A stretch of DNA of 64,000 bases, taken from NCBI GenBank assembly GCA_036346375.1, contig CM070501.1, forward strand, positions 36,600,539 to 36,664,538, written 5' to 3'. Position numbers and translations under genes: made by a program. Position 1 is the first letter of the stretch. Each line of letters starts with the position of its first letter. A model generated the notes under the pieces. It searched no databases and was not told where the DNA came from. It saw only the letters and a list, made by a program, of their open reading frames with translations. Origin of the DNA: Guadua angustifolia. Lineage: Eukaryota; Streptophyta; Magnoliopsida; Poales; Poaceae. Below are positions 49,124 to 60,557 of this stretch, in pieces.

Positions 49124-49568
49124 TCATTCCTCAATATGAGAAGCATGGTGAGTACATATAAACCATGTGCCATCAATCTTCTCGAAAACGTTGGTGGAGA
49201 TTTGCTTTCCCAAGCTCTTCCTTTGGTCTTAACAACCTCCAAGCATGTCACATAACCAAGTTCACCACACATGAACCTCTACGTTCTTGAGATCAATGTT
49301 TAGCGGGAACACATAATCCGCATTGCACACCATCTCCCAGCTTTGCATGATCACATCATAACCGGAGATCTGACCTGCGGCGGGATGAACAACATATACA
49401 TGATCACCCTTAGCCCAGATAGAGATACAGAGTACATTCCAGCAAGATCTCCATTCTTGGAAGAGTAGTAGAACCATGCATTCACTGCAAGGAGGAAAGC
49501 TTTAGGGTCTGTTTGTTTTAGTTTTGAATTCTCTAAAAGCTAATTGTGGATTGTGGTTGTAGAGAAAC

Positions 49569-51197
49569 TGTAGGATCGATATATATTAAACTAGCAATCA
49601 GAGGGGGGGTGAATGATTGCGCGGAAGCTAAAATCAAAATTTTCTTGATTCACAAAACCCCCTAAATTAATTATGAAATATTGCTCTCGGATTCGACAAA
49701 AACAGATTAATAGATGTTCATTAAAACCGTAATTCCTGAAGATCCAACCGTCGGATTGACGTGAAATTTTAACTGTATAAACTAGATTTAAATCCGAAAC
49801 TAACGCAACAAGAATCACCTCAATCGGATATACGGATCTAGAGTTATGACTTTTGCAAGTTGACTGTATCAAATAATGACGAGAATAGATCAAACTCTAA
49901 TTATGAGATTAAACAAAATCTACAAGGAATTAACCAATCTAAATTTTCAGATCAATCATGTCCAGCACAAACTACTAGTCGCCAGCAAGCACTTTACCGA
50001 GTAATGACATGCATGCATGCAAACCTTCAATTCCTGGCCGCGATTTGTTTTCTAGTCGCCGTTCCCTTTTCTTTATGCATGCATGCGCCGTGAGGGACAA
50101 GGACGTCTTCTAGTCACCTTGCATGCATGTGCGTGGCCGATCCAGCTTCTAGTCACGCCAGGCTCTTCTTCTTTGCAAGCATGCACCACCGGCCACCAGA
50201 GAATTAACCAAAGGCGCAAGCAAAACAAGGCGCGAGGAAACAATGCAGCCACCAGATTTCACCGCCAGGACGAGGCGTCGACGCTAGCACGTCACAAATT
50301 TTTCTTGAACGCGCCACGGTCAGAAGAACTCACGCCACGGCCAGGACCTCCAGACTTTGACGCTAGGAAGAAAGTCTTCGTTGCACAGCCGCGGAAGCAA
50401 TCAGCCGATCATGCATACATGAGCCGCCGGCCGCCGAGACAAAAACAATGTCGTATGAAAAACGGCTTCGTCCCAGCCGCCGCAAAAGGTTTTTTTATTT
50501 CTTTTGTCTAACAGTACTCCAACACCAAAAAGTACAAACCCTAATTTCTTGCTCTAAAATAAACAGAGGACATCTCCCTCTATTTATATAGAGCAACCAC
50601 AAAGAGATTGAATACAACTCCACTTCCAACATGGAAAGAGTTCGTATCTATCTCAACTTGGCCCAACATGGCCAAAAACAAACACAGAGATTGAATACAA
50701 CTCTACTTCCAACATGGAAAGAGTTCATATTTATCTCTACTTGGCCCACATGGCCAAAAACATCTCTTTGCACGCATGAGCAGCCCTGCTGGCAGATACG
50801 TGACTAACCAGCCTTCACGTGCATGTTCTCTAGCCCGAACGTCCCGCATGACATCCTCGACCACCAGGACCTTAGTTCCTCCCTGAACCTAGTCCCGAAC
50901 CTCAGTTCCTCCATGAACCTAGTTCCGGTCTCGTCATCGACCACGTTCGCCCTCGAGCAACACTCGCATTACCGAATAAACAAACAACGGTCCGAGCACA
51001 AGTCCACGACTTGGCTCAAGGTTAATCCATGCAACCACTCACACGAGTGCATTGCATCAAGCAAAACCATTATGCTATCACCAGCATAATTATCATATCA
51101 CCATAGCACATGCATAAGCACCACACATGCTATAACCAACGTCACTTTACAATGCCAATTTCACCATTCAACCAATTTTTCATCACATGATCTCACA
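49569..51197 (-). repeat. Left (3') LTR of gag-only copia element
   Basis: 1629 bp, TGTAGGATCGATATA to GATCTCACA. It aligns with 55212-56835; differences concentrate in GC-rich segments (50030-50060, 50255-50330, 50400-50450). Minus-strand TATA-like box at about 50582-50592 (TATTTATATAG on +). Confidence 0.95.
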
Positions 51198-52869
51198 ATC
51201 TCCCCCTTGATGAAAACATTGGCAACACCATTTGGACCTGAACATTGGCATTCACCTCACAAGAACATATGTAAGAAATTTTGTTTATAAAACAAAAAGA
51301 CAAACAAAGTAACCAAAAGGTGACCAAAAGACAAAGAGAGAAAATCTCCCCCTACAAAGAAGAAACAAAATCTCCCCTTATCTAAAAAGAAATCTCCCCC
51401 TATGACAAAGAGAAACTCCCCCTAACAGAAAGAAGAAATGTGTGTGTGAATGTGCAATGTGCAACAAAAAAATTCTCCCTTTGATTCCAAAATTTCTCCC
51501 CCTTTGACAATGGATTCATCAAGAATGCAAAAAGAGAACAACAGAGAAACTTCTCCCCCCTTTATGTTGTTGTTTCCTTTTTTTATGTACTGAGCATTAT
51601 GAATCATGCACAAATGGAACAACTTGATCACCAAGTCATACTATCAACAGTACTTGCACCCTCAAATCTACACATAAACAATGTAGAGTAAGCATAACTA
51701 GAAATCAAGTACTATTAACGATTTTTTGCATGGCATGATCTCCCTTTCTCAACAATCTAGAACCTGAAAATATTGAATTTTTATGCACTTTATTTGTGCT
51801 TTGAAAAACTGATTCATTACTTAGATTGCAACAATAACAATTGCAAGGAATTACATGCACCATCAGCCTTACTTTTCAACCATGCCAAGCAATCACAAGC
51901 TTAAGGTTTCATGGTTTCGGTCATACACATCCTCTTCCAAGTTCATATCAAAGTGCAATGATAAGCAGTCTCGTAAAGAATAAGTGCGATAGTACATAAC
52001 CTTGTTCTTGCATTTATCAACAATCATTTTTTTAGCACTTAGCTTTCAGATTTAGCATTTTTTTTAAAACAGGATCAAGATAGCCAAGAAAGTTCAACCA
52101 TGACAAGATTTAATTCAAGTTAACATTCCATTTAAATAGTCATGCCATAAACTACACCATATATGTATAAACAGAAAATTGCAAAGACCTTGTAGCATAA
52201 ACATGACTTCAAATGACATATGTGTATGAAATATAATGCTCATTACTCTGTCATTGTTTTTCCTTTTCTTTGTTTTTTTTATTTAAGAACCACACAAATA
52301 AAAAGAATGTTACAAAATATTACAAAAAAAACTTCAAAGAACTCCCCCTCAAAACAACTATCTTAAAAACCTTCTACAAAATTGTCACCTGAAGGGAATT
52401 ATTTTAAAAATAAAAGACTGAAAGAACAAACCTCCCAAAAAGGCAACCGAAAGGAATTTTCACCAATAACCAATAACTCCCCCTCAAATGGATAACCAAT
52501 GAGATCAACAGAGAGGAGATGATGATATACATGTGTTTAAGTTATCATGATATGTTCAGTTAAGCATAAGCACGAATTATGACAAATAAGTTCTGAGCAT
52601 GAAAAGCATGATATAAGATATAACATTATTGAACATGCCAGGGGAATACAAATAATCATATGAACAATCTTTTCATCTCATGCCGCAATTAGATATCTGA
52701 GAATGTAAAGAACATGAGTGTATAAAATAGCTCACAAAGTAGATGAAGAATTATTGCACATGCCTCTTAAAAAACCATCTCAAGGGTGAGAACCATCCAA
52801 GTCTTGATCCTATTTTGCAAAATACCAAGATCCACTAAGCTTCTGTTCTCCAACCCAATCCTGAAAAGC
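51198..52869 (-). other. Non-coding 3' internal region of gag-only element
   Basis: AT-rich, no pol motifs. It contains repeated CTCCCCCT blocks (51205, 51345, 51395, 51417, 51497, 51553, 52340, 52483), i.e. AGGGGGAG on the element's sense strand, resembling multiple polypurine tracts. One of them abuts the LTR and is the likely plus-strand primer. Confidence 0.75.
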
Positions 52870-55152
52870 CTACATAGCACAAGAAGATGTCGAGGCCTCG
52901 GTACTGGGGTTAGAAATAAAGCATTTGGGAATCCAGTACTGAGACACACGACGAGTAAGCACAACACGAGTATGCTTGTTCACAAAAACAGATTTGCCCT
53001 TTCTTGTGTTTTTTTCAACAAAAGATGTTTGCATCACCCTAGGCACAAAATGAGGATGCTTGTTCACAAAATCAGATTTGCTCTTTCCCGTGTTTCTTGC
53101 AACAAAAGGTGTTTGCATCACCCTAGGCACAAAATGAGGAGTGAAATGTGCCTTCCTGAAATTAGACCTAGCCTTAGCCTTTTCTTTCTTTTGCTGTTTG
53201 GCTAGCCTAAAGCAAAAATCTACTAAATGTCCATCTTTACCACAATGAGTGCAAGTGTACTTAACATGATGTTTAGCTTTAGGAACAGAAGTAACATTTG
53301 CATTCACTATAGTAGAAGATAACATACCAGCAGACTTGAAAACAGTTTTCTTAGGCTCATTGACAATTTCAAATTTTCCACTTTCAAGTATCTTAACAAC
53401 AGTGGGAGCATGTGATTTATGATGAGCATAAGAATCAAAACCTAAACCTTTGTGATGAGTACTGACTTTTGATTGATCCAAAATCATGCTTAGGTTTTTC
53501 TTTCCTGAAGTGAACCGTTCTAAAGATTTTTCCAAGTAATCAATCTTCCGAGAAAGAGTTAAACAGTTATTACATGGAACGTCCACTTTTCCTTTCTGTT
53601 TGCGACAAGTTGAGCATGAAAGAACCTCATGTGTGAGCAAATCATTGGTCATTTGAGAAACTCTACCATTAGCATCATTCAACTTCAATTCAAGTGTGGA
53701 GCATTTAGAACATGGAGTTGAATCATGCAAATCAACAGTAGAACAACTAGCATGTTTAACAAGTTTCTCATTTTCTCCTTTTCAGCATTAATTTGCTCTA
53801 ACAAGCTAACATGTTCTTTCCTAAGCAAAGTAAGCTCATTGTAAATTAAGTCACATGATTTGCAAGCATCATCATCAGGAATCAAAGATTTAAGTCTAGC
53901 AATTTCAGCATTCAAAGATTCCACAAGAACATCATGTTTCTTAATTTTCTTGTCGCGTTTGTCAAGCAATTTTCCAAGACGAACAACAGCAATAGTTAAT
54001 TCATCGTAAGAAGGTTCTACCTCATTGAAGTCGCTGTCATGATCGTCCTCGGTGAAGCTTTCATCACTTCTAGCCATGAGACACAATCCTGTCAAATCAT
54101 GCTTGCTTGGAGTTGCATCGTCCTCGTTGCTCTCCGAATCCACATCGCTCAAATTAACTTGTTCAAGAGCGGAAAGAACCCGATGAACAACCTTTTTGTT
54201 GATGAAGCTCTTTTTCTTTCTATCACTTGGAGAAAACTTTTTCTTCTCTTTTCTTCATCATTGTCCTTCTCCTCCTTGATGCTTTACGCAAGCTTAGGAC
54301 AATTTGATCGAATGTGGTTGAGGTCACCACACTCATAACACCTTGGAGGGCCACCACCAACTCTCTTTCTCATTCTCACATTCTGCAAAGCTTTGTTAAA
54401 CCGAGAAAAGAGTAGTGCCAAATCTTCTTCAGGAAACTCTTCGATCTGCTCATCAGTTAGTGACGACAAAGAGGACAAAGCAAGGCTTGAAGAAGCATTA
54501 TTATGAGACATGCTAGATTGAGAGGTCAGTGCAATTGATTTATGATCATTTTTCCTAGCAAGAACATCCAATTCATGAGTTTTTAATTTAGAGAAAAGAA
54601 CATCTAAAGTAAGTGTACTCATTACAGTTGATTCTCTAATGGATGTAACTTTCATCTCCCAAATTGACATATCTAATGCACCAAGCAATTGTCTAGCATT
54701 AGCAAAGACATCAAAACAAACTCCAACAAAGACGCAAATTGCTAAGAATTTTATTAAAGCGTGCAAAGAAATCATCTAGCGACTCACCGGGTTTCATCTC
54801 AAATCGCATGTATTCCTTTTTATATATATCTTGACGAACCTCTTTGATGTTGTTAGAACCCTCATGATAATCACAAAGAGATTTCCATACCTCATATGCA
54901 GATTTGAGATGGATCACGGATCGAAGTCACTTCTTCCCAATCCTTGGATGATCGATTTCGCTTTCTTTGCTTTGCCTCAACATGTGCTTGATTGGTTACA
55001 TTGACTTCATCATTCTCGGGCACTTGATATGGCTTGTATACCTTCTCCCAGATTGCAAAGCCCTGAGCTTGAATGTACGCCTCCATCTTCGCTTTCCAGA
55101 ACTGAAAATCAACACCATCGAAAACACAAGGTTTTGTCGAATACCTATCCAT
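52870..55152 (-). pseudogene. gag: Gag of second copia-type element (interrupted)
   Basis: From 55152 the frame reads STKPCVFDGVDFQFWKAKME (DUF4219/UBN2 gag start), shifts near 54930, continues KSAYEVWKSLCDYHEGSNNI and RFEMKPGESLDDFFARFNKI, and shifts again near 54730. It then runs through ALDMSIWEMKVTSIRESTVM to a first CCHC knuckle CYECGDLNHIRSNC at about 54290-54335. A Glu/Lys-rich coiled-coil part follows (54152-53685), then a second knuckle CTHCGKDGHLVDFC (about 53215-53260) and a basic tail repeating HFVPRVMQTPFV. At least three frame breaks exist, so no complete Gag is encoded unless some indels are assembly errors. Confidence 0.85.
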
Positions 55153-55193
55153 CGCTACGGTTTCTAATCACCGGTTAAGATTAATTAGAAAAA

Positions 55194-55210
55194 CCTTGCT
55201 CTGATACCAC
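55194..55210 (-). other. Primer-binding site of gag-only copia element
   Basis: The minus strand reads AGTGGTATCAGAGCAAGG right after the LTR terminus, complementary to initiator tRNA-Met. Confidence 0.92.
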
Positions 55211-55211
55211 T

Positions 55212-56835
55212 TGTAGGATCGATATATATTAAACTAGCAATCAGAGGGGGGGTGAATGATTGCGCGGAAGCTAAAATCAAAATTTTCTTGATTCACAAAA
55301 CCCCCTAAATTAATTATGAAATATTGCTCTCGGATTCGACAAAAACAGATTAATAGTTGTTCATTAAAACCATAATTCCTGAAGATCCAACCGTCGGATT
55401 GACGTGAAATTTTAACTGTATAAACTAGATTTAAATCCGAAACTAACGCAACAAGAATCACCTCAATCGGATATACGGATCTAGAGTTATGACCTTTGCA
55501 AGTTGACTGTATCAAATAATGACGAGAATAGATCAAACCCTAATTATGAGATTAAACAAAATCTACAAGGAATTAACCAATCTAAATTTTCAGATCAATC
55601 ACGTCCAGCACAAACTACTAGTCGCCAGCAAGCACTTTATCGAGTAATGACATGCATGCATGCAAACCTTCAATTCTGGCGCGATTTGTTTTCTAGTCGC
55701 CGTTCCTTTTTCTTTATGCATGCATGCGCCGTGAGGGACAAGGGCGTCTTCTAGTCACCTTGCATGCATGTGCGTGGCCGATCCAGCTTCTAGTCACGCC
55801 AGCTCTTCTTCTTTGCAAGCATGCACCACCGCCACCAGAGAATTAACCAAAGCGCAAGCAAAACAAGGCGCGAGGAAACAATGCAACCACCAGATTTCCC
55901 AACCGCCGAGGGGATGGGCGACGCTAGCACGTCACAAAGTTTTCTTGAACGACGCCGCCGGTCGCAAGAACTCACGCCACGGCCAGGACCTCCAGACTTT
56001 GACGCTAGGAAGAAAGTCTTCGTTACCTGTACCATGAAGCAATCACCGATCATGCATACATGAGCGTGCGCCGTACGAGACAAAAAACAATGTCGTATGA
56101 AAACCGTCGCCCCATTACGCGCAAAAGGTTTTTTTATTTCTTTTGTCTAACAGTACTCCAACACCAAAAAGTACAAACCCTAATTTCTTGCTCTAAAATA
56201 AACAGAGGACATCTCCCTCTATTTATATAGAGCAACCACAAAGAGATTGAATACAACTCCACTTCCAACATGGAAAGAGTTCGTATCTATCTCAACTTGG
56301 CCCAACATGGCCAAAAACAAACACAGAGATTGAATACAACTCTACTTCCAACATGGAAAGAGTTCATATTTATCTCTACTTGGCCCACATGGCCAAAAAC
56401 ATCTCTTTGCACGCATGAGCAGCCCACCTGCTGCGCATACGTGACTAACAACCTTCACGTGCATGTTCAGAGTCTTAACGTCCCGCATGACATCCTCGAC
56501 CACCAGGACCTCGGTTCCTCCCTGAACCTAGTCCCGAACCTCAGTTCCTCCATGAACCTAGTTCCGGTCCCGTCATCGACCACGTTCGCCCTCGAGCAAC
56601 ACCTGCACACGAATAAACAAACAACCGGTCCGAGCACAAGTCCACGACTTGGCTCAAGGTTAATCCATGCAACCACTCACACGAGTGCATTGCATCAAGC
56701 AAAACCATTATGCTATCACCAGCATAATTATCATATCACCATAGCACATGCACAAGCACCACACATGCTATAACCAACGTCACTTTACAATGCCAATTTC
56801 ACCATTCAACCAATTTTTCATCACATGATCTCACA
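55212..56835 (-). repeat. Right (5') LTR of gag-only copia element
   Basis: 1624 bp, same ends as the left copy. TATA-like box for minus-strand transcription at about 56220-56230. Followed by GAAAC, the target duplication. Confidence 0.95.
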
Positions 56836-57010
56836 GAAACTAATTCTCCAAAAGCTGGAATCCAAAAGTACATATGAAATGGATTGTGAATTCTAATATA
56901 TGTGTGTGGGCTGGATTATAAGAATCGAATTCTAGAATTGGGGTGTTTGTTTTTTATTCTGTTTTTGGGGACAGGATACAGAATCAAAAGCAAAAACAAA
57001 TGGGCCCTTA

Positions 57011-57384
57011 GGCCCTGTTTGGTATGGTTGTAGCTATTCTAAAAAATAGCTTTCAACTAGGCTACATTGTTGAAAGGTTGTACGGCTGAACGGCTAGGCT
57101 AAAGAGATTTTGTGTTTTGATAATCTAGCTTTTAGGTGGGATGTAGGTCAGGAATGAGGGTGAGAGCCTGAGAGGGGTGAAGTTTAGAATTTTATATTTG
57201 GTAGGAGGATGTAATTTTCTTCAATACTAATGGCAAAGTTAAAACCCCAAATCAGCTTTCGGCTTGCAGCTTCTCTTAGTAAAAATGAGCTGCTAGCTTT
57301 TAGCTGCAAAGAAGCTAGCCGTTTGAAACAACTTATAGCTTCTAAAGAGAATAAGCCGAAGCTAAAAACATTTCAAACAGAGCC
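57011..57384. mobile_element. MITE abutting UVR exon
   Basis: A 374 bp element with ends GGCCCTGTTTGGTA and TTTCAAACAGAGCC (imperfect inverted repeat), flanked by TTA on the left and TTG on the right. It lies back to back with the interrupted MITE and directly against the preserved UVR-motif coding sequence. Confidence 0.75.
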
Positions 57385-58031
57385 TTGTATCATCGTGGAG
57401 GTTATGCAGACCATCCCTTATTTTTGCATCATGGGCATAATCTTCCTCCTGGATAGCTCTGTCCAAATTACGCTGAAGGGTTTCTTCGTCAACCAACATA
57501 TCTTCAGTTTTTGGATAGCCTCATAGCCATCAGCCTCCCCACATTTTAACATGGGCAATTTTGCATCAATTCGAATTGGAAGCTGCAATTCGAAGCCCTG
57601 CACCGAAGATAACATGTCATGCATATGGTAGTGTCTCTACTTTCTAGCGAAAAGCATTATATCAGTCATGACCATTCTCTGCTAGGTTCAAATATCAGCA
57701 AATGCTTCATTCGAAATTACACTTATGAACATTTATATGCTTAATTTGGTATAGCTAAGTCATCAAAACAAGATCTAGCCCCAGTTTACTAACAGCAGCA
57801 AAACACTCAATTAAACTTGGGTCAACTGGACAAGGCTTTTGTGATTTATATAGCCCCAGTTCATCCTCCCTATAATAATGGTAATTGGTAAGAAGAAATT
57901 CATTTAGTCTTATCTGTGAGCCGACTAGTATTATGCAAGAGAGCGTAAACCAAGTAGCAGCGCAATAGAAGCACATAACAGTGCACTGCCTGAACCATCT
58001 CTTTAATTGAAGCATAGAAACTAAGATGCAC

Positions 58032-59760
58032 CTAAGAATACTGAACACCAATTTCCAAAATGCTTATACTCTCAATAGTTATTGACACCATGACAATACC
58101 ATGATAAGCATCACACCGTGAATTGCAACTTAATAATAGTTGAGTCCAGTGTTGATTCACATCAGCAAGTGAGTTAGTTTGCAAAATAAGAACTAGTAAC
58201 TCCAATGATTTCTGGGCAAACTGCATTAAGCATTGGCTTGTACTCATATCCCATATCATCCCCAAGGGAATTAGGGACAAAATACCTGGATTCCACTACC
58301 TTGGAGTAGGGAAGTATATTCTCTTTGTTAGCTGAAGCTGTTGCTCACCTTCTCCAGGGCTAAAACCATTTCACCTCCATGATGGTACCTTGTCAAGCAC
58401 ATGGTAGACCTCTTCTATCTTAGTTGGGAACTGTAATGTGAGAACACCGGGATCCGTAGGTTTGGTTTCAAACAAGTTAACTAGGGACATATCCTTTTCA
58501 TCAATACACTGTGGCATCATTTGGAACATGGTGACTTTGCTCCTTGGACTAAACCCATTGAACTTCCATGCTGGCATTTCTTCAAATAGATCAAAGGCAT
58601 GGTACAAGAAGTGACCAGGTTGTTTCTTGAGAGCCAACTTTTCCTCCGTTCGATTAAGGGCTCTCTCCACTCCAGCAAAGTAATCCTTCACTTTTCTTTG
58701 TCTTCCTTCCCAGTCATTTTTCATGTTTTTCGCTCCTTCCAAGGTGTCCTTAGCCATAGCCAGCTGGGCTACGAGATGTCCATTGAGCTCTTGTGCTAGT
58801 GTCTGAAGGTTGGTGGTGGCTACAGCACAACGGTCGATGTCAACGGTGCGCTTTCTCACAATCCATCAAACATGTGGTGGGTGTCACAGAAATGTTGTTG
58901 GAGGTGTAGGTGCTAACGGTTTCGAGTGCGCTAATGGTCAAGGATGAAATCGGTGTTGCCATGGCTTGCTGGGAGACATCAGTGCATCGACGTTGCGATT
59001 GGGACCTATCGTTGAACACTTGGTTGGTGACTCCTTGACGAGCGTGGTGTCCGCACATAGAGCAACAGTATTCATGGCGTGGTCCTCGATGGCGACGGAG
59101 GTCGATGTCGGCACAATCACCGATAGTGGTAAGGCTCGAACGAGTGTAGCCAGTGGCTCAGGAATGGCCCTGAAGCTGGTGTCACAGCAGAGGCCTGGTG
59201 CCGAACACGATGGTGGCGCTGCTAGAGGCGGCAAGGCTGTGATGCCGACGTTGCACTCCACTGCAGGTGATGTCAGTGAAGTGCCCAAGTTCAAGGGGGT
59301 AATCAGTGGGCAAAGCGAAGTAAGTGTGGTTGGTGCCATCAGCTAGGAGCATGCATTGACGGTCGAGGTTGTGGAAGTCGTACATCATTTGCATTTGGTC
59401 GAACACCATGTAGGCATAACCTCTATACAAATCTTCTTTGTGTTGATGCCATGGCAATCCACTAGCACCACCATGCCCTGCCGCTGAGGAAGAAATAGGG
59501 GTGAAGCTTCCGTATCTGGGCGATGAGTGCACCATTTTCTGAACTCCGACGTGAAATTCTGATGGCTGCCACCCAAATCCATAGCTATAGCTCACTAGTG
59601 AACACACGGTAGAGAAATCCATCACCTTCTCCCATATCTTTCTCTTCGAAAGCTAGCTTAGGAATTTTAGTGGGAAACTGGTTCTCAAACTCTTGCCACT
59701 CACGAACCACACAAAATCAGAGAGATTTTGGCCAAGAATTGTTGAGCTCTAATATCAATT
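58032..59760 (-). pseudogene. Probable coding remnant of a minus-strand LTR element (unrecognised protein)
   Basis: Open stretches on the minus strand: 59625-59182 (Ser/His-rich, SSAAGHGGASGLPWHQHKED, then DGTNHTYFALPTDYPLELGH), 59339-58938 (Pro/Thr/Ala-rich) and 58859-58371, which is predicted helical (TLEGAKNMKNDWEGRQRKVK, ALNRTEEKLALKKQ). A short conserved-looking frame, YFVPNSLGDDMGYEYKPMLN, follows at about 58175-58290. I do not recognise these proteins. A degenerate PBS-like sequence at 59744-59760 and a TG-starting, TATA-bearing segment beyond it suggest a gag-like gene of a decayed LTR element. A degraded host gene is the alternative. Confidence 0.4.
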
Positions 59761-60190
59761 GTCAGGACCATGGATAGAATCTGAGAATCCTAACAAGAAT
59801 CTCAAGCTAATTACAAGAACCGAAAGAACAAGAACAAGTAAATACAGTAGGTAAATTGGGGAAGTAACTAGTATAGAAATAAACTAGGGTTTCAATATCT
59901 GGATACAAGTCAATTGAAGACGACAACTTATATAGAGTAGGCCAATTGGTACACAGGTAAAAGAAGCAAGGGTTTAACTGCGTGTAACACTAATTAGGAG
60001 TAAGCAATTAACAGTAATCGATGATTAAATTGCAACCGTAAGATCTAAATAAAACGCTACAACTCTTTCCCAACCGTATATCTTTTTAAGAGTTCTGGCT
60101 CCCTTCTCAGTCTTCAGATATCAACGAAAGGGTATCGTTGCATTTGAGCCGTTAATTTAATTGAGTTCACTTCCCTCATTTTACTGAGGT
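59761..60190 (-). repeat. Probable LTR fragment
   Basis: It starts TGTCAGGACC on + next to GAGCTCTAATATCAAT. The latter, reverse-complemented, is TTGATATTAGAGCTC, two changes from a copia primer-binding site. A minus-strand TATA box (CTATATAAG) lies at about 59930-59938. The other LTR and the outer end were not found. Confidence 0.45.
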
Positions 60191-60196
60191 TTTGAC

Positions 60197-60549
60197 CAGG
60201 GTTAACAAAATCAACAAGAAGAAAATCGTTTGAAATTCAAAAATCAGAAATATCAAGCCGAAAATCGGCCGAAATCTGTAAAGTTTCAAAATCAAAATTT
60301 TTGGAAAAAAAATCAACCGTTTTCATGGAAAATAGACGGACTAGTTGAACTTTTTTAGCGGTCGATTTTTTGAGTGGTTTTCTTCAAAAAATCAAGCGAT
60401 TTTTACTAATTTTCGATTGGTTTACATCGCATAAATTTTTCCAAATTTTTTATTTTTTTTAATTGACCAATTTACTAAGAGGTTTTAGAAGCCGAGCCAC
60501 GTCAATACGGGTGAAAATTGAGCAATTTTCGTTGATTTTTTTAACCCTG
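60197..60549. mobile_element. hAT-like MITE
   Basis: A 353 bp AT-rich element with inverted ends CAGGGTTAACAAAATCAAC and GTTGATTTTTTTAACCCTG. Flanking 8-mers GTTTTGAC (60189-60196) and ATTCTGAC (60550-60557) match at 6 of 8, compatible with an aged 8 bp hAT target duplication. Confidence 0.78.
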
Positions 60550-60557
60550 ATTCTGAC

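Larger units (their letters stand above)
49569..56835 (-). mobile_element. Complete gag-only copia-type element (TR-GAG-like), TSD GAAAC
   Basis: A 7267 bp minus-strand element with direct LTRs 49569-51197 and 55212-56835, both TGTAGGATCG...GATCTCACA on the + strand. The exact 5 bp target duplication GAAAC lies at 49564-49568 and 56836-56840. The primer-binding site (minus strand TGGTATCAGAGCAAGG) is two bases inside the right LTR. The polypurine tract AAGGGGGAGAT lies against the left LTR (51198-51210). Internally only gag-type sequence is present (52870-55152); 51198-52869 is non-coding and pol is missing. The LTRs are nearly identical outside GC-rich patches, so insertion is recent. Confidence 0.95.
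49505..57007. mobile_element. Tourist-like MITE interrupted by gag-only copia element
   Basis: The halves 49505-49568 and 56841-57007 form one MITE when the copia element and one copy of its 5 bp target duplication are ignored. Ends are GGGTCTGTTTGTTTT and AAAACAAATGGGCCC (imperfect inverted repeat), flanked by TTA on both sides (49502-49504 and 57008-57010), the PIF/Harbinger Tourist signature. Confidence 0.78.
49124..57597 (-). pseudogene. UVR-motif / NTF2-SnoaL-like protein pseudogene split by transposons
   Basis: Two remnants of one minus-strand gene. The upstream exon (57597 to about 57385) encodes IRIDAKLPMLKCGEADGYEA and, after a one-base A-run deletion, MLVDEETLQRNLDRAIQEED with the UVR-type EEDYAHDAKIRDG. 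The downstream exon (49484-49124) encodes NAWFYYSSKNGDLAGMYS, a frameshift, AKGDHVYVVHPAAGQISGYD, VCNADYVFPLNIDLKNVEVH, further frameshifts, then a C-terminus with FEKIDGTWFI-type sequence and a stop at 49124-49126. The second part is an NTF2/SnoaL-like fold. I recognise this arrangement from a single conserved plant protein family, thought plastid-related, exact function unknown to me. At least four frameshifts exist, and MITEs plus a 7.27 kb retroelement separate the exons. The 5' exons were not identified. If the frameshifts are sequencing errors the gene could still be spliced, but that is less likely. Confidence 0.75.
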
